5,716 nt of DNA from NCBI GenBank assembly GCA_030146225.1, contig JASLCA010000228.1:1-5716 (forward strand). The letters are read 5' to 3'. Position numbers and translations under genes: made by a program. Positions 5,685-5,716 of the stretch are shown one piece after another. The first letter of the stretch is position 1. The number at the start of each line of letters is the position of its first letter. The DNA comes from Sphingobacterium sp. GTDB taxonomy: Bacteria; Bacteroidota; Bacteroidia; Sphingobacteriales; Sphingobacteriaceae. Below the pieces are notes generated by a model. That model was not told the DNA's origin. It saw only the letters and a program-made list of their open reading frames with translations, and made no database searches.

Positions 5685-5716
5685 ATGAATACAATTTTTT
5701 TCAACATGCAGCATAG

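Larger units (their letters stand above)
5238..5716. other. Gene-free, repeat-rich region after the stress protein gene
   Basis: I see no supported gene in these 479 bases on either strand. The region contains a long-range inverted repeat (5393-5468), clustered short repeats between 5491 and 5598, and a terminator-like hairpin at 5657-5684, each listed separately. An ATG at 5685 opens a frame that runs off the window after ten codons. It could be the start of a neighbouring gene, but this is too short to support. No clear terminator follows the stress protein stop; AAAGAA-GTT-TTCTTT (5246-5260) is a weak A/T-only hairpin. Confidence 0.6.

Noticed and set aside
5685..5716. Start of a new gene at ATG 5685
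   Set aside because: Only ten codons are visible, directly after a terminator-like T-run and without a recognisable start. It cannot be supported without sequence beyond the window.

Overview
The window looks like chromosomal DNA of a Bacteroidota bacterium, most likely a Sphingobacterium/Pedobacter-type member. This rests on three things: a GLPGLI-family protein next to a TonB-dependent-receptor-like outer membrane protein with an N-terminal carboxypeptidase-regulatory-like domain; a tandem-domain universal stress protein of the Bacteroidota type; and promoters resembling the Bacteroidota consensus (TTTG near -33, TAnnTTTG near -7) with no Shine-Dalgarno sequences. The genus is an inference from resemblance. 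No search was run.

Layout, all on the + strand. Positions 2-163 hold the end of a small glycine-zipper membrane protein. After an AT-rich spacer with a good promoter candidate (about 318-350) comes a compact three-gene cluster. It contains a 54-residue secreted peptide with three cysteines (419-583, easily missed because of its size), a GLPGLI-family periplasmic/envelope protein (623-1441) and an 877-residue TonB-dependent-receptor-like outer membrane protein (1469-4102). The gaps are 39 and 27 bases with no internal terminator, so the three are probably co-transcribed. A separate transcription unit follows: a 307-base spacer with an exact TAnnTTTG -7 element overlapped upstream by an imperfect palindrome, then a tandem universal stress protein (4410-5237). 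The last 479 bases contain no supported gene. They are rich in short repeats and inverted repeats and end in a terminator-like hairpin just before the window edge.

The most interesting part is the cluster at 318-4102. GLPGLI proteins have no established function but are often found beside this type of outer membrane receptor. Here the first gene of the unit is a tiny signal-peptide-bearing protein whose mature part would be about 32 residues, with cysteines packed into its last 16 residues. A working hypothesis (inference) is that peptide, GLPGLI protein and receptor form one envelope system in which the peptide is a ligand, cargo or signal handled by the other two. The stress protein appears to be under its own control and need not be functionally linked.
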